64,000 nt of DNA. It comes from CAVWGP01 sp963754645 (GTDB lineage: Bacteria > Pseudomonadota > Alphaproteobacteria > Bin65). Under the pieces are notes generated by a model. The model was not told the DNA's origin. It worked only from the letters and a program-made list of their open reading frames with translations, and made no database searches. A program made the position numbers and the translations under genes. Location of the stretch: the NCBI GenBank assembly GCA_963754645.1, contig CAVWGP010000012.1:372001-436000 (forward strand), in the 5' to 3' direction. Shown here piece after piece: positions 1 to 9,801 of this stretch (positions within the stretch are counted from its first letter, which is position 1; every line of letters starts with the position of its first letter).

Positions 1-1412
1 GATCGGGCGGGTGACGAAAATCGTCAGATCGCCCTCCGAGGTTTGCACCGCGCGGCGGAATTGGATTTCCGCCATCGGCCCCAGGATCAGGCCGACGACG
101 ACGGGCGCCAGCGGGATAATCGAGACGGCGCAGCGTCGCCCCCAGCAAGCCGATGGCGATCAGCAATCCGACCTCGACGAGCGAGCGGTTGATGCCGTAG
201 ACGCCGAGAACGGCGAAGACGACGATGCCGCCGTAAAGCCAAGGCTGCGGAATGTAGAGCAACCGCGCCCACAGTCCGGCGAGCGGCAGGTTGAGCACCA
301 GCAGCATGACGTTGCCGATGAAGAGGCTGGCGATCAGGCCCCAGACCAGGGTCGAGTTCGAGGCGAACAGCAGCGGCCCGGGCTGAATGCCGTATTGCTG
401 GAACGCCGCCAGCATGATCGCCGCCGTCGACGATGTCGGCAGGCCGAAGGTCAGCAGCGGCACGAGCACGCCGGCGACGGCGGCGTTGTTTGCCGCCTCG
501 GGTCCGGCGACGCCCTCGATCGCGCCCTTGCCGAATTCTTCCGGATTCGCCGACAGGGATTTCTCGACGCGGTACGAAAGAAACGTCGGCAGCTCGGTGC
601 CGCCCGCCGGCAGCGCGCCCATCGGAAAGCCGATCGCCGAGCCGCGCAGCCACGGCTTCCAGGAGCGGCGCCAATCCTCGCGCGACATGAAGGCGGCGCC
701 GCGCAGCGGCACGATCTCCTCGCCGCGCAGCGACGGCCGCGACGCGAGATAAAGCGCCTCGCCCACCGCGAACAGGCCGACCGCGACGATGACGACGCCG
801 ACGCCGTCGAGCAGTTCCAACACGCCGAACGCCAGCCGCGCCTGGCCCGATTGCTGATCGAGCCCGATCAGGCCGATCGCGATGCCGATGAAGAGGCTGA
901 CCAGCCCGCGGCGCAGCGAATTGCCGAGCAAGGACGAAACGCAGACAAAAGCCAGAACCATGAGCGCGAAATAATCGGCGAAACCGAAGATCAGCGCGAG
1001 GTCGCACCACTTGCGGCGCTAATCCCGCCAGCAGCAGCGTGCCGAGTATGCCGGCGACGAAAGAGCCGATCGCCGCCGTCGCCAGCGCCGCGGCGCCGCG
1101 GCCGGCGCGCGCCATCCGGTTGCCGTCGATCGTGGTGACGAGCGAACCGGTTTCGCCCGGCGTGTTGATGAGGATCGCCGTCGTCGACGAGCCGTACATG
1201 GCGCCGTAATAGATGCCGCCGAAAATGATGAACGCCGCCGTCGGATCGAGCTTGTGGGTGACGGGCAGCAGCAGCGCGATGGTGAGCGCCGGGCCGATTC
1301 CGGGCAGGATGCCGATCAAGGTTCCGAGCGTAACCCCGAGCAGCGACCAAGCGAGATTGCCGAGGGTGAACGCAACGCCGAAGCCGGTCGCGAGATTAAC
1401 GAGAAAATCCAT
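1..1412 (-). CDS. tctA: TctA family large permease subunit of a tripartite tricarboxylate transporter (partial, frameshifted)
   Basis: Large membrane subunit of a secondary tricarboxylate-type importer in the inner membrane, working with TctB and the periplasmic TctC encoded just upstream. The N-terminus shows the family's glycine-rich GTLIGILPGIGPALTIALLL stretch and the conserved YGSSTTAILINTPGE segment. The reading frame breaks near 1004 (after AGLAPQVV, resuming as DLALIFGFADYFALM) and again near 112 (after RRLDYP, resuming as LAPVVVGLILGP); each break is explained by one extra base. Translation continues across the window edge at base 1, so about 30 C-terminal residues are missing. The start lies 3 bases after the tctB stop. 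The family is certain. Whether the two frameshifts are biological or sequencing errors is open. Confidence 0.9.
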
Positions 1413-1415
1413 CGC

Positions 1416-1901
1416 CTAGACGCGCCGCAGCAGGGCGAGCCAGTCGCCGGCGGGCAGGTTCAGGCCGAGCAGGACATTGAACACGACGAAGATCGCGCCG
1501 GCGAGAACGAGGCCGATGGCGCCGTCGCGCCACGGGCGGCGCGACTCGAAGGCGCGCGCCACGGCGGCGAACAGCGTGGCCGCGGCAGGGACAAAGCCCG
1601 CCGGCTCGACCAAAGCGCCGAATGCGGCAAGTCCGAGCAAGACGAGGCCGAACGAACGCCGCTCGAATTCGCCGCCGGCGCTTGCCACGCCACGCTGCGC
1701 CACGGCGCGCAAAGCCGCCGCCACGGTCGCGAGCCCGAGGATCGTCAAGCCCGCCGCCGATAGCAGCGGAAACAGGCGCGGCCCAAGCAGCGGCGCGTTG
1801 GGCTGCACCGCGATATCTTGCGCCGTGACGCCGATGAAGATGCCGGCCGCGGCGATGGCGGCGCCGAACACGGCCTCGCCGCGCCCCGTTGGCGCGCGCA
1901 T
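1416..1901 (-). CDS. tctB: TctB family small permease subunit
   Basis: Small membrane subunit of the tripartite tricarboxylate transporter, 161 residues with about four hydrophobic helices. The N-terminal pattern (GEAVFGAAIAAAGIFIGVTA, then GPRLFPLLSAAGLTILGLA) is typical of TctB, in which a GPR.FP motif precedes the second helix. It lies between tctC and tctA on the same strand with gaps of only a few bases, so the three are almost certainly one transcript. The substrate cannot be read from the sequence; TctABC systems import citrate or related carboxylates and many paralogues are uncharacterised. Confidence 0.88.
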   Translation of the reverse strand: MRAPTGRGEAVFGAAIAAAGIFIGVTAQDIAVQPNAPLLGPRLFPLLSAAGLTILGLATVAAALRAVAQRGVASAGGEFERRSFGLVLLGLAAFGALVEPAGFVPAAATLFAAVARAFESRRPWRDGAIGLVLAGAIFVVFNVLLGLNLPAGDWLALLRRV

Positions 1902-1905
1902 CGGT

Positions 1906-2876
1906 TTATTTCACGAGGCCGACGGCGCGCAGCACTTCCGTGGCGCGCGCCGCATCCTCCTTGAGGAACGCGGCGAAAGCGTCGCCGGCGAGGTAATTGT
2001 CGATCCAGCCCTTCTCTTCGAGCTTCTTCTTCCATTCCGGCGACTTGGCCATCTTGTCGATCGCATCGAGCAGCGCTTTCTTGTCGGCCTCGGACAGGCC
2101 CGGCGCCGCGACGACGCCGCGCCAATTGCCGAGCACGAGATCGATCCCCAACTCTTTCAAGGTCGGTGCATCGACGCCGGCAAGGCGCGCCGGGCTGGAT
2201 ACCGCGAGATAGCGCAGCTGCCCCGCCTTCACCTGCGCCTCGAATTCCGAAACGCTGGCAACGCCCACGGTGACGTGGCCGCCCAGGATCGAGGCCATCG
2301 CCTGGCCGCCGCCGGAATGGGCGATGTAGTTGACCTTGGCGGGATCGACGCCCACCGCCTTGGCGACGAGGCCCGCCATCATGTGATCGGTGCCGCCCGC
2401 CGAGCCGCCGCCCCACGACACCGAGCCGGGCGCGGCTTTGAGCTTGGCCACCAGATCGGCGAGCGTCTTGATGTCCGATTTCACCGGCACGACGAGCGCC
2501 TGCCATTCCGATGTCAGCCGCGCGATCGGCGTCACGCCGGCGAGATCGACCGGCGATTTGTTCGAGGAATCGCGCCGACCATGACGAGGCCGGAGACCAT
2601 CAGCGCCTTGCCGTCGCCGCGCTTCTTGACGAACTGCGCCAGGCCGATCGTGCCGCCGGCGCCGGCGACGTTTTCGACCTGCACCGATTTGACGATCTTC
2701 GCCGCCTGCAAGACCTCTTGCATCGTGCGCGCCGTCGTATCCCAGCCGCCGCCCGGCGCGGCCGGCGCCATGAGGTTGATTTGATCGAGCATCTGGGCCC
2801 GCGCCGCGGGCGCAGCGGCCACGCCAAGCGCGGTGGCGAGGCTCAGTGAAGCAAAAGCGCAAAACCGGATGAGCAT
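1906..2876 (-). CDS. tctC: TctC family periplasmic solute-binding protein (frameshifted)
   Basis: Extracytoplasmic binding protein of the TctABC transporter. The start at 2876 (MLIRFCAFASLSLATALG) begins a signal peptide cleaved near AARAQ. The mature protein has the TctC hallmarks: NLMAPAAPGGGWDTTAR, ENVAGAGGTIG, then PVKSDIKTLADLVAK and SWGGGSAGGTDHM. The frame slips near 2570, between GLVMVGA and TNKSPVDLAGVTPIARL-like sequence, and the 971-base span is not a multiple of three. The C-terminus ends normally (RATEVLRAVGLVK). It is first in the tctCBA order, and a MITE-like element lies upstream. Confidence 0.88.
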
Positions 2877-3031
2877 GAACTCGCTTCCTCTAGGATGGCT
2901 TGTCGTCACCCGCCAGCATGTCATGCCAGCGGCGCGAAATAAAGTTTTACATGGAGGCGAGGAGGCGGGGAGAATGACAGCGCGCCGCGGGCGTAACATC
3001 CTTCTCCCCGTCGCTCCGTCTCCCTGTCGGA

Positions 3032-3254
3032 TTATACGGCATCCGGTTGATCGCCTCGGAATTCGGCCGTCGCTGCGTAGGGGCGGGTCTCCGACCCGCC
3101 CTCGTGCGGCCGGACAATCAATTTGCCGAATGTGGCGCCACCACCGGTGCCGCGCGACGCGCGGAGGACGGGTCGGAGACCCGCCCCTACGGAAAAAACG
3201 GCGATGGAGCCTTCCAACTATTCGTACCGAGGCGATCAACCGGAAACCGTATTA
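3032..3254. repeat. MITE-like element, copy A, with terminal inverted repeats
   Basis: Non-coding element at 3035-3251. Its two ends are inverted repeats of about 25 bases with 23 matches, sharing the core CCGGTTGATCGCCTCGG. It is flanked by TTA on both sides (3032-3034 and 3252-3254), a plausible 3-base target duplication. The interior holds two further palindromes of the form GGGCGGGTCTCCGACCCGCC. Related copies lie near 28400, 34567 and 44436. It encodes no convincing protein and probably moves in trans. Confidence 0.72.
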
Positions 3255-3257
3255 CTT

Positions 3258-4004
3258 CTATCGCAGCGCCGTGGCGACCAGGATGAGGCCCGATGCCAGC
3301 AGCAGGACGAGCACGATGCGGCGGAACTGGGCGTCGTTGACCCGGGCATAGAGCTTCATGCCGACGGCGATGCCGGCGAGGAACGGCACGGCAATGACGG
3401 CGCAGGCGATCAGCGACGTGCGCGTAATCTCGCCGCTGACGCCGATCGCCAGCAGCGCCGCGAACTGCATGACCAGGATGTAAGGCTGATAGACCGCGCG
3501 CTGCTCGTCCTTGTTCCAGCCGCGCAACCCGCACCACGGCGTCGGGATCGCGCCCGAAAGCCCCGCCATGCCGCCCATCACGCCGCCGACGAAGCCGACC
3601 GCGCCATCGGCCGCGGCGGCGCCGGCGCCGCGCAATGCGAGCGGGCGCGGCGGCGGGCGCAACAGAAGATAGAGGCTGTAGAGAATGAGAAATCCGCCGA
3701 TCGCGACGCGAAAGCTGGCGATATCGATGCGGCGCAGCAGCTCGACGCCGAGCGGAATGCCCGCGAGCCCGCCCATAATGAAGGGCCACAGCCGCGGCCA
3801 GCGGATCAGCGGCAGGAAGCGGCGCAGGGTGAAAAATTGCGCAAACAGGCTCGCCGCCAGGATGACGGGGACGGCGTCGAGCGGCGCCAGCACGAGAAGA
3901 AACGCGCCGGATGCGATCAGCGCGAAGGCGAATCCGGCCAGGCCCGACGCCAAGGCCGCGAAGAACGCGCCCGCCGCGAGCGTCAACGCCGCTTCCACGC
4001 CCAT
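3258..4004 (-). CDS. TauE/SafE family sulfite/organosulfonate exporter-like membrane protein
   Basis: Predicted inner-membrane permease of 248 residues with about eight hydrophobic segments, matching the TauE/SafE (DUF81) family. The internal repeat typical of the family is visible: a first half with GLAGFAFALIASGAFLLVL and a second half with GFVGGVMGGMAGLSGAIPTP. Members export sulfite, sulfoacetate or related anions, but many paralogues have no known substrate. The start at 4004 (MGVEAALTL) is chosen because a GAGGGCGG ribosome-binding site precedes it; an in-frame start 24 bases upstream is also possible. The stop sits just beyond MITE copy A. Confidence 0.85.
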   Translation of the reverse strand: MGVEAALTLAAGAFFAALASGLAGFAFALIASGAFLLVLAPLDAVPVILAASLFAQFFTLRRFLPLIRWPRLWPFIMGGLAGIPLGVELLRRIDIASFRVAIGGFLILYSLYLLLRPPPRPLALRGAGAAAADGAVGFVGGVMGGMAGLSGAIPTPWCGLRGWNKDEQRAVYQPYILVMQFAALLAIGVSGEITRTSLIACAVIAVPFLAGIAVGMKLYARVNDAQFRRIVLVLLLASGLILVATALR

Positions 4005-4111
4005 ACCGCCCTCGACCCCGCCCCGCAACCGGGCGCGGACTATTGCCGGATTCGGCCGCGGGCGTCAAAGTCACGGCGCAAAGGCGGTAGCTCAGCGACG
4101 ATGGATCGACG

Positions 4112-4459
4112 ATGAATTGGAAACGCGCCGGCGCGATCGGGCTGCTCACGCTGGCTCATGCGGCGCTCTCATCGGTGCTGTTGCTGATATCGTTCAGCCG
4201 TGCCATGACGCGTTTCGACTCGCGCGATCCCGAGCGCGCGGTCACGACCGGCGCGCACATCCTCGGTGCCGTGACCGAGATCTTGCTCTGGCCGCTCTTT
4301 GCGCCGCTCGCCAATTGGGGCGGACGCTGGACGCACGCGCTGTTCCCCGGCGTTCTCGGCTATCTTCCTCTCCTTCTCAACAGCCTGGTCTGGGCGCTGG
4401 CGATCATGTTCGCCTGGCGCTGGCTGCGCCCGAAGTCTGGAACCGGAGAACGCCCATGA
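4112..4459 (+). CDS. Small three-helix membrane protein of unknown function
   Basis: Unrecognised 115-residue protein with three hydrophobic segments, at about residues 8-28, 50-70 and 83-105, ending in a basic tail. A conserved-looking WGGRWTHALFP loop separates the second and third helices. Its stop overlaps the start of the downstream cupin gene in an ATGA arrangement, so the two are probably translationally coupled. It is divergent from the TauE-like gene. No function can be assigned. Confidence 0.65.
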   Translation: MNWKRAGAIGLLTLAHAALSSVLLLISFSRAMTRFDSRDPERAVTTGAHILGAVTEILLWPLFAPLANWGGRWTHALFPGVLGYLPLLLNSLVWALAIMFAWRWLRPKSGTGERP

Positions 4460-4923
4460 CATCCGCGAGACCGCTGATCGCCGACACGATCGCCGCGCAA
4501 TCCAACGTGGCCTATCCCGCGCCGTTCAAATCGCGCATGGGCGAAGCGGCATGGCGCCAGCTCGGCGACGCTTTCGGATTGAAGCAATTCGGCGTCAATC
4601 TCGAAACAATGGCACCCGGCGCGCAATCGGCGCTGCGCCATTGGCACGATCTGTCCGACGAATTCGTCTACATGCTCGAAGGCGAGTTGGTCCTCCGCCA
4701 TAACGACGGCGAGACGGCGATGACGCCCGGCATGTGCATCGGCTTCCCCGCCGGCAACAGGAACGGCCATCACCTGGTCAATCGCTCGACCGGGCCCGCG
4801 CGCTTCCTCGTCGTCGGCTCCCGCATCCCGGGCGACATGGCATTTTATCCCGACGACGATCTGATGTGGTGCCGCAGCGAAGCCGGCCGCTATCCGGCGC
4901 ACAAGGACGGCACGGCGTATTGA
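4456..4923 (+). CDS. Single-domain cupin protein
   Basis: Cytoplasmic cupin of 155 residues. Cupin motif 1 is clear (RHWHDLSDEFVYMLEG, the H-x-H-x5-E-x6-G metal-binding pattern), and motif 2 contains FPAGNRNGHHLVN with the fourth metal-ligand histidine. Such small cupins act as sugar or amino-acid isomerases, dioxygenase-like enzymes or binding proteins, so the reaction cannot be stated. The start is fixed by the 4-base overlap with the upstream small membrane-protein gene. Its 3' end overlaps, in opposite orientation, the predicted tail of the patatin-like gene by about 145 bases, which suggests that tail is spurious. Confidence 0.85.
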   Translation: MTSARPLIADTIAAQSNVAYPAPFKSRMGEAAWRQLGDAFGLKQFGVNLETMAPGAQSALRHWHDLSDEFVYMLEGELVLRHNDGETAMTPGMCIGFPAGNRNGHHLVNRSTGPARFLVVGSRIPGDMAFYPDDDLMWCRSEAGRYPAHKDGTAY

Positions 4924-6391
4924 CGGCCCGGATCAGCCGCGCCGGCTTGAACCCGCGATCGAGGCTCTTGCGGAAGGCGTCGAGCTCGGCCGATCGCGCG
5001 ACCGCGGCGCGGCCGGCGGCAACGAGGAGGTCGACATCGCCCTCGGCCACGGTCAAGCCGGTCGGAATCGATTGCAGTCGCTGGCGCGCTGCCGCGTAGG
5101 GCACATCGGCGAGCGAGAGATGCACCAGATAAGCCTGAACGTCGTCGCAGGGATGGCCCTCGAAGATCCGCGACTTGCGGCAGCGCAGCGCGCGCAACAA
5201 GCGGGTAAAGGCGTCGAGCTCGCTGCGCGCCAGCAACAAGGTTTCGAGGTTGTAGCGATCGATCTGAGTATCCGAGACGGCGCCGACAATCTGCGACAAG
5301 CCGGTCACGATGCGCCGGCGCGCGCGTTCGCCCTGATTGACGGCTTGACCGTCGGCGACGATGAAAACCACGCGCCGCAGCCGCAACAGACCGTGGCCCT
5401 CGATTAGCCGCGTGTCGCGCTGCAGGACGATCAGCGAATCGAGCAAACTGCGCACGCCCAGATTACCCGCAATGCCGCCATCCATGAGGTGGACATAGGG
5501 AACCTTGGCGGGATCGGCATAACGCAGCCGGCTCTCGATCGCGGCCCGCTCGCGCGACAAGGCGGTCTGCGCGCCGAGTCGCGCCAAATTGCCGGCGAGC
5601 AGCGGATCGCGCGGGCAAGCGCCGGCATTGTTCTTGAGCGTGATCGGCGTGAACAGAACCGGAAATCCGTTTGACGCGGCGACGGCGCGGGCCACCGGAT
5701 AGTCCAGCAGGTCGAGGCAGATCGCGCCGGCGAAATCGTGGTGGAAGCTGAAAACGGTGCCGAGGCTGATATCCGTCGCGTTCAGGACGATGAGCGGCCG
5801 GCCCTTGGCATGCAAATCGCCATAGCGCGCGCCGCGGAACAGCAGTTCGTCGTAGATCTCCGCCATCTTGTCGTTGGTGCCGTAGTAAGGATCGACCATC
5901 CAGCGCCAGCGCCAGGGCAAAAGATAGGTGCCGTAGATTTAAGCCTCGATATCGCGCTTGAGGAAATCCGCGACATAGCGCTCGAAGATCGCATCGCGAT
6001 GGAGGCCGTAATAGGCCGCGGTGAAAGCGCCGCCCGACACCGCCGAGATCAGCTGGACCTCGCCGAGAAGATTGCGCTGCTTGCCGCCGGAGGCGAAACG
6101 AAATTCGCGCAAGCCGTTGAGCACGCCATAGGAGAACGCCGCCGGACGCTTGCCGCCGCCCGAAAACGTGGCGGCGACGAATATCGCCGGATCGCCGAGC
6201 GTCAGCGGCAGGCCGGCAAGGTCGTAGCGCCGTGCGTCGCTCGCGGCGGAGAGCGGTGGAACGCGCTCTAGCGGATCGAGCGGCGAGCAGGCGGCCGAGA
6301 CAATCGCCACGCCAACGGCCGCGCAGCGAAGCGCGCGGCGCATGAAGTAAAATGGTTTCGCAAGTGAGCCGGTCATGGCGCGGAATCGCAA
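4778..6391 (-). CDS. Patatin-like phospholipase domain lipoprotein interrupted by an in-frame stop
   Basis: Predicted lipid-anchored acyl hydrolase. A lipobox-type signal (AIVSAACS) follows a start near 6343; starts at 6391 and 6376 are also open. The patatin elements are all present: glycine-rich oxyanion loop FSGGGKRPAA, nucleophile elbow AVSGG, and catalytic Asp in MDGGIAGNLG. An in-frame TAA at 5939-5941 splits the gene between FLKRDIEA and IYGTYLLPWRW; the second part stays in the same frame, with a TTG possible start at 5920. Either a base-call error or real inactivation fits. The last ~50 codons run antisense through the cupin gene and look non-native, hinting at another indel near 4950. 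Confidence 0.75.
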
Positions 6392-6456
6392 AGTTCAAAC
6401 TTAAAGCGCTTCAGAACATATTGCCGTGCCGCGGCCCATTTCGAAAAAACGCCGCC

Positions 6457-8020
6457 CTACCCCGCCGCCGCCCCCGCCCAAGGTTGCGCGATCTCCGTCA
6501 TCCCAACCCGTTCGCCGGTCTCGTGGTCGATCGCGACCGCGATCGGGCAGGCGAAGCCCAGCGGATAGGGATCGCGGCGGCGCGGCGTGACCTTGAAGCG
6601 CCGGGCGAGCGCGCGTTGCGATCTCGGCTTCGAGCAGCGGATCGGCCGCGACCTCGCCCGGGATGCTGACATCGATGCGCGCCCGGTGATAGGCGGCTTC
6701 GAGGCTCAGCCCGAAATCCGCTTGGAACGAAACCATCTGGAAAATCGCCGGCAGGATGCGCCGCCCGCCCGAGGCGCCGATGGCGAGCCAGGGCTTGTCG
6801 CCCTCAGCACCCGCCAGGCCCAAGGTCGGCAGCATATTGGTCAGCGGCCGCTTGCCGGCGGCGATCGAGTTCGGCTTTCCCGGGCGCGGATCGAACCAGT
6901 TGATGCCGTTGTTCATCAGCACGCCGCTCTCGGGCAGCACGACGCGCGAGCCGAACAGCGACAGCAAGGTCTGCGTCAGCGCCACCATGTTGCCGTCGCG
7001 GTCGATGACCGAGAGATGCGTGGTGCAACCATCGGCCTTCTCGCTCTCGCCCATTGAGGCGAGGCGCTCTTCGTAGGATTGCGACAACGCGTCGGCATAG
7101 GCGAGGAACGACGCCGCGTCGGGCTGTTTTCCGAGCTTGCCGGCGACGCGCCCGAGCGCGGCCTTGAGCGTCGGGCCGGCGGTGAGGCCGGACGGAACCA
7201 GAAGCCGTTTGCCGGCATGGCGGATTTCGAGCGGCTCGACGAAACGCGCTTGGCAGCCGGCGAGATCTTCGGCCGCGATTTTCGAGCCGCCCTTGGCGAG
7301 ATCGGCGGCGAGCGATTTTGCCAGCGCGCCGTCGTAGAAATCGCGCGCGCCGGCGCTGGCCATGCGTTTCAGGGTTGCGCCGAGCGCCGCGTTTTTCAAG
7401 CGCGGGATGACGCCGGTCCAATCGACGATCGGCGGCAATCCGTCGCGCAGGAACCAGGCGCGCGAAGCCGGGAATTTCGCGAGCTCGGCGGCGGCCGAGG
7501 CGATGATGAGCGTCGCGAACCAATCGGCCTCGACGCCCTCTTCGGCGATGCCGATGCCGGCGCCGAGCAGCTCGGCCCAGCGCTTGGTGCCGAAGCGCTC
7601 ATGTGCCGCGCGCATGCCCTCGGGCTGGGACGGGATGGCGATGGCGTGATAGCCGGTGACGTTGCGGTTGTCTTCGACCTCGGGCCAGCCGAACAGATCG
7701 GCGCCCTGCCGGCCGGTGAGCTTGTAGTCGGCGGGATCGAGCCGGCGCGGGCTGACCGGGCCGAAATCCACCGTGTGGCCGCGGCGCTGCTTGGCGTCCC
7801 ACACTTGCATGAAGCCGATGCCGCCCAGGCCGCTCATCCACGGCTCGGCGGCGGCGAGCGCGAAGGCGGTGGCGATCGCGGCATCGACCGCATTGCCGCC
7901 CGAAGCCAGGATCGCGGCGCCGGCATCGGCCGCCTTCTGGTTCTGCGCGGCGACGACGCCGCCCTTGGCGCGCAGCGGCGCCTTCACGTAACGAAGCTGG
8001 CGCGAAAGATTGCCCGACAT
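6457..8020 (-). CDS. ggt: Gamma-glutamyltransferase family protein (frameshifted near the C-terminus)
   Basis: Ntn-hydrolase of the gamma-glutamyltranspeptidase family, which transfers or hydrolyses gamma-glutamyl groups from glutathione-like donors. The precursor starts GGVVAAQNQKAADAGAAIL, and the autocleavage/nucleophile site is CTTHLSVIDRDGN, with Thr at about residue 333. A later glycine-rich PLTNMLPTL and GASGGRRILP segment matches the small subunit. No signal peptide is seen, so it may be cytoplasmic, as in many alphaproteobacterial paralogues. The frame slips near 6618, after LLEAEIA; the true ending continues as QRALARRFKVTPRRRDPYPL to WAGAAAG at 6457. GGAGAGG lies before the start. 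Confidence 0.87.
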
Positions 8021-8201
8021 GGTGCGTGCCTCTCCAAGGTTGCGGTGCTCTATCCAACGAAAAAAGCGCGGCCTGTGATGGCGGTCACAGCGCCTGAACT
8101 CGACTTTTCGTCATATTCCGATCGGTCGCAAGGCCGCGCGGCGAATTCGCCGGCCTCGCCAAAATTCTTACCCGCACTGCAACGCAACTGAGGAAACCGC
8201 C

Positions 8202-8459
8202 ATGAAGAGCATGCTTCTCGCCGCCGCCGCCGTCATCGCGCTCGGCACCGCCTCGGCCCAGGCCGCACCGGCCAGCCTCGAAATCAGCCCGCTCCAGGGT
8301 GTCGAGAGCTCGGTCGAACAGGCCGGCGTCCGCTTCCACTTCGGCTTCTACGGCTACCCGCACTACGGCTACTACAACTATTACGGGTATCGCCCGTACC
8401 CCAACTACAGCACCTGCCCGTATGGGATGTGGTGGAACGGCTACGTTTGCCGGTACTAG
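8202..8459 (+). CDS. Small secreted tyrosine/glycine-rich protein
   Basis: Eighty-five-residue protein with a signal peptide (MKSMLLAAAAVIALGTASAQA). The short mature part is dominated by Tyr, Gly and Pro (FGFYGYPHYGYYNYYGY) and ends in a Cys-containing tail, CPYGMWWNGYVCRY. Similar small secreted proteins with a terminal YGMWWNGYVCRY-like tail are frequent in Rhizobiales-type genomes and have no known function. The start follows a GAGGAAA ribosome-binding site. It has its own strong terminator and is divergent from the ggt gene. Confidence 0.82.
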   Translation: MKSMLLAAAAVIALGTASAQAAPASLEISPLQGVESSVEQAGVRFHFGFYGYPHYGYYNYYGYRPYPNYSTCPYGMWWNGYVCRY

Positions 8460-8487
8460 CCGATCGAGACGATCCGATTGAACGGAG

Positions 8488-8515
8488 AGCGGCCCGCCCG
8501 AAACGGCGGGCCGCT
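8488..8515. terminator. Rho-independent terminator between converging genes
   Basis: Perfect 11-base stem (AGCGGCCCGCC with its complement) around a CGAAAC loop, followed on the plus strand by TTTCGTT. It lies between the secreted Tyr-rich protein gene and the convergent serine hydrolase gene and could serve both directions. Confidence 0.85.
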
Positions 8516-8519
8516 TTCG

Positions 8520-9686
8520 TTACAGGCTGCGATAGACCTCGCTCTCGAACGCCAGGAACAGCGGCAGCGACCTCGTATCGGCGAAGGGCAGGACCTGGCT
8601 GAGATAGACGCCGCCCACGCCCCGCGCCAAGTCGATCCAAAAGAAGGTGTTGGCGAGCCCCGCCCAGGACAGGCTGCCGGGCGAGCGCCCGGTCGGCGCG
8701 CGCTCGGTCGTGATCTGGAACGACAGGCCCCACTTCTTGATCATGCCGGGGAAGAACTCGGCATCGTGCGAGAGCGGCGGCGCCGCGGTTTTGAGCTTCG
8801 TCACCACGTTCGCGCCCATGGCGTTCTTGGTCATCGCTTCGAACGTCGCCGGCGTGACAATCGCGCGCCCCTCGGCCGTGCCGCCGTTCAGCATCAGGCG
8901 GACGAACTTCGCGTAGTCGCCGGCGGTCGAATAAAGCCCGCCGCCGCCCATCTCGAATTGCGGCGCCTGGGGTATTTCGAGATCGGTCGCGGCCAGCTTG
9001 CCGTCCTCGCCGCGCTGATGGATCTTGGCGAGGCGCGCGCGCATCGCGGGCGTCATCTTGAATGCCGTCTCGCTCATGCCGAGCGGCGCGAAAATGTTCT
9101 CCTTCATATAGGCGCCGAGCGTCATGCCGCTCGCCGCCTCGACCATTTTGCCCGCCCAATCGATGTTGATGCCATATTCCCAGCGCTCGCCGGGATCGAA
9201 CAGCAGCGGCGTGGTCAAGGCCGCGTTCTCGCAGGAGATGATGCCCGGCACGTTCCTGGCCTGCTGGTAGCGTCCGATCGCCTCGCTCCAAATCTCGTAG
9301 CTGAAGCCCGCGGTGTGGGTCAGCAGATGGCGCAAGGTCACCGGCCGCTTCGGCGCGCGCAGGCGCGGCTGGCCTGCCCCATCGAAGCCCTCGAGCACCT
9401 GGACCGCGCCCAGCGCCGGCACGACTTTGCCCGCGGGGCCGTCGAGATCGAGCTTGCCCCGCTCGACGAGCTGCATCGCGGCGAGGCCGGTCACCGCCTT
9501 GGTCATCGACGCGATCCACACCACGGTGTCCATTGTCATCGGCGCGCTTTGCCCGAGCGCGCGCAGGCCAAAGGCACCTTCGTAGATCGAGCCATCGCGA
9601 TCGGTCGCGAGCGCAATGACGCCCGGCACGTCGCCGGCGTCGGTGGCGCGCTTGAGGATGGAATCGGCAGCTTGCTTCAAGGCCAT
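8520..9686 (-). CDS. Beta-lactamase-family serine hydrolase (class C / family VIII esterase type)
   Basis: Cytoplasmic serine hydrolase of 388 residues with the penicillin-binding-protein/class C beta-lactamase fold. The SxxK nucleophile is IASMTK (Ser60 from the start used here), the second motif Tyr is in WEYGIN (about residue 171), and a conserved LLTHTAGFSYE segment lies between. Members include EstB-like esterases and D-aminopeptidases; true beta-lactamase activity is unlikely without a signal peptide. The start at 9686 (MALKQAADS) is preferred because a GGAGA site lies 5 bases upstream; starts at 9698 and 9734 are also open. It reads alone on the minus strand. Confidence 0.88.
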   Translation of the reverse strand: MALKQAADSILKRATDAGDVPGVIALATDRDGSIYEGAFGLRALGQSAPMTMDTVVWIASMTKAVTGLAAMQLVERGKLDLDGPAGKVVPALGAVQVLEGFDGAGQPRLRAPKRPVTLRHLLTHTAGFSYEIWSEAIGRYQQARNVPGIISCENAALTTPLLFDPGERWEYGINIDWAGKMVEAASGMTLGAYMKENIFAPLGMSETAFKMTPAMRARLAKIHQRGEDGKLAATDLEIPQAPQFEMGGGGLYSTAGDYAKFVRLMLNGGTAEGRAIVTPATFEAMTKNAMGANVVTKLKTAAPPLSHDAEFFPGMIKKWGLSFQITTERAPTGRSPGSLSWAGLANTFFWIDLARGVGGVYLSQVLPFADTRSLPLFLAFESEVYRSL

Positions 9687-9801
9687 GATCGTCTCCATTC
9701 GCTCGAACTCAGGGTCGCATGCCGTCCTGGCCAACGATGCATCCCAACTTTACGCGCCGCGGCACCAATCTTCAACCGCGCGCCGTAAATCGAATTCCGT
9801 A

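Noticed and set aside
3123..4115. Plus-strand frame of 330 codons rich in Gln, Asp and Arg
   Set aside because: It is antisense to a clear membrane protein gene and reads as typical reverse-complement composition.
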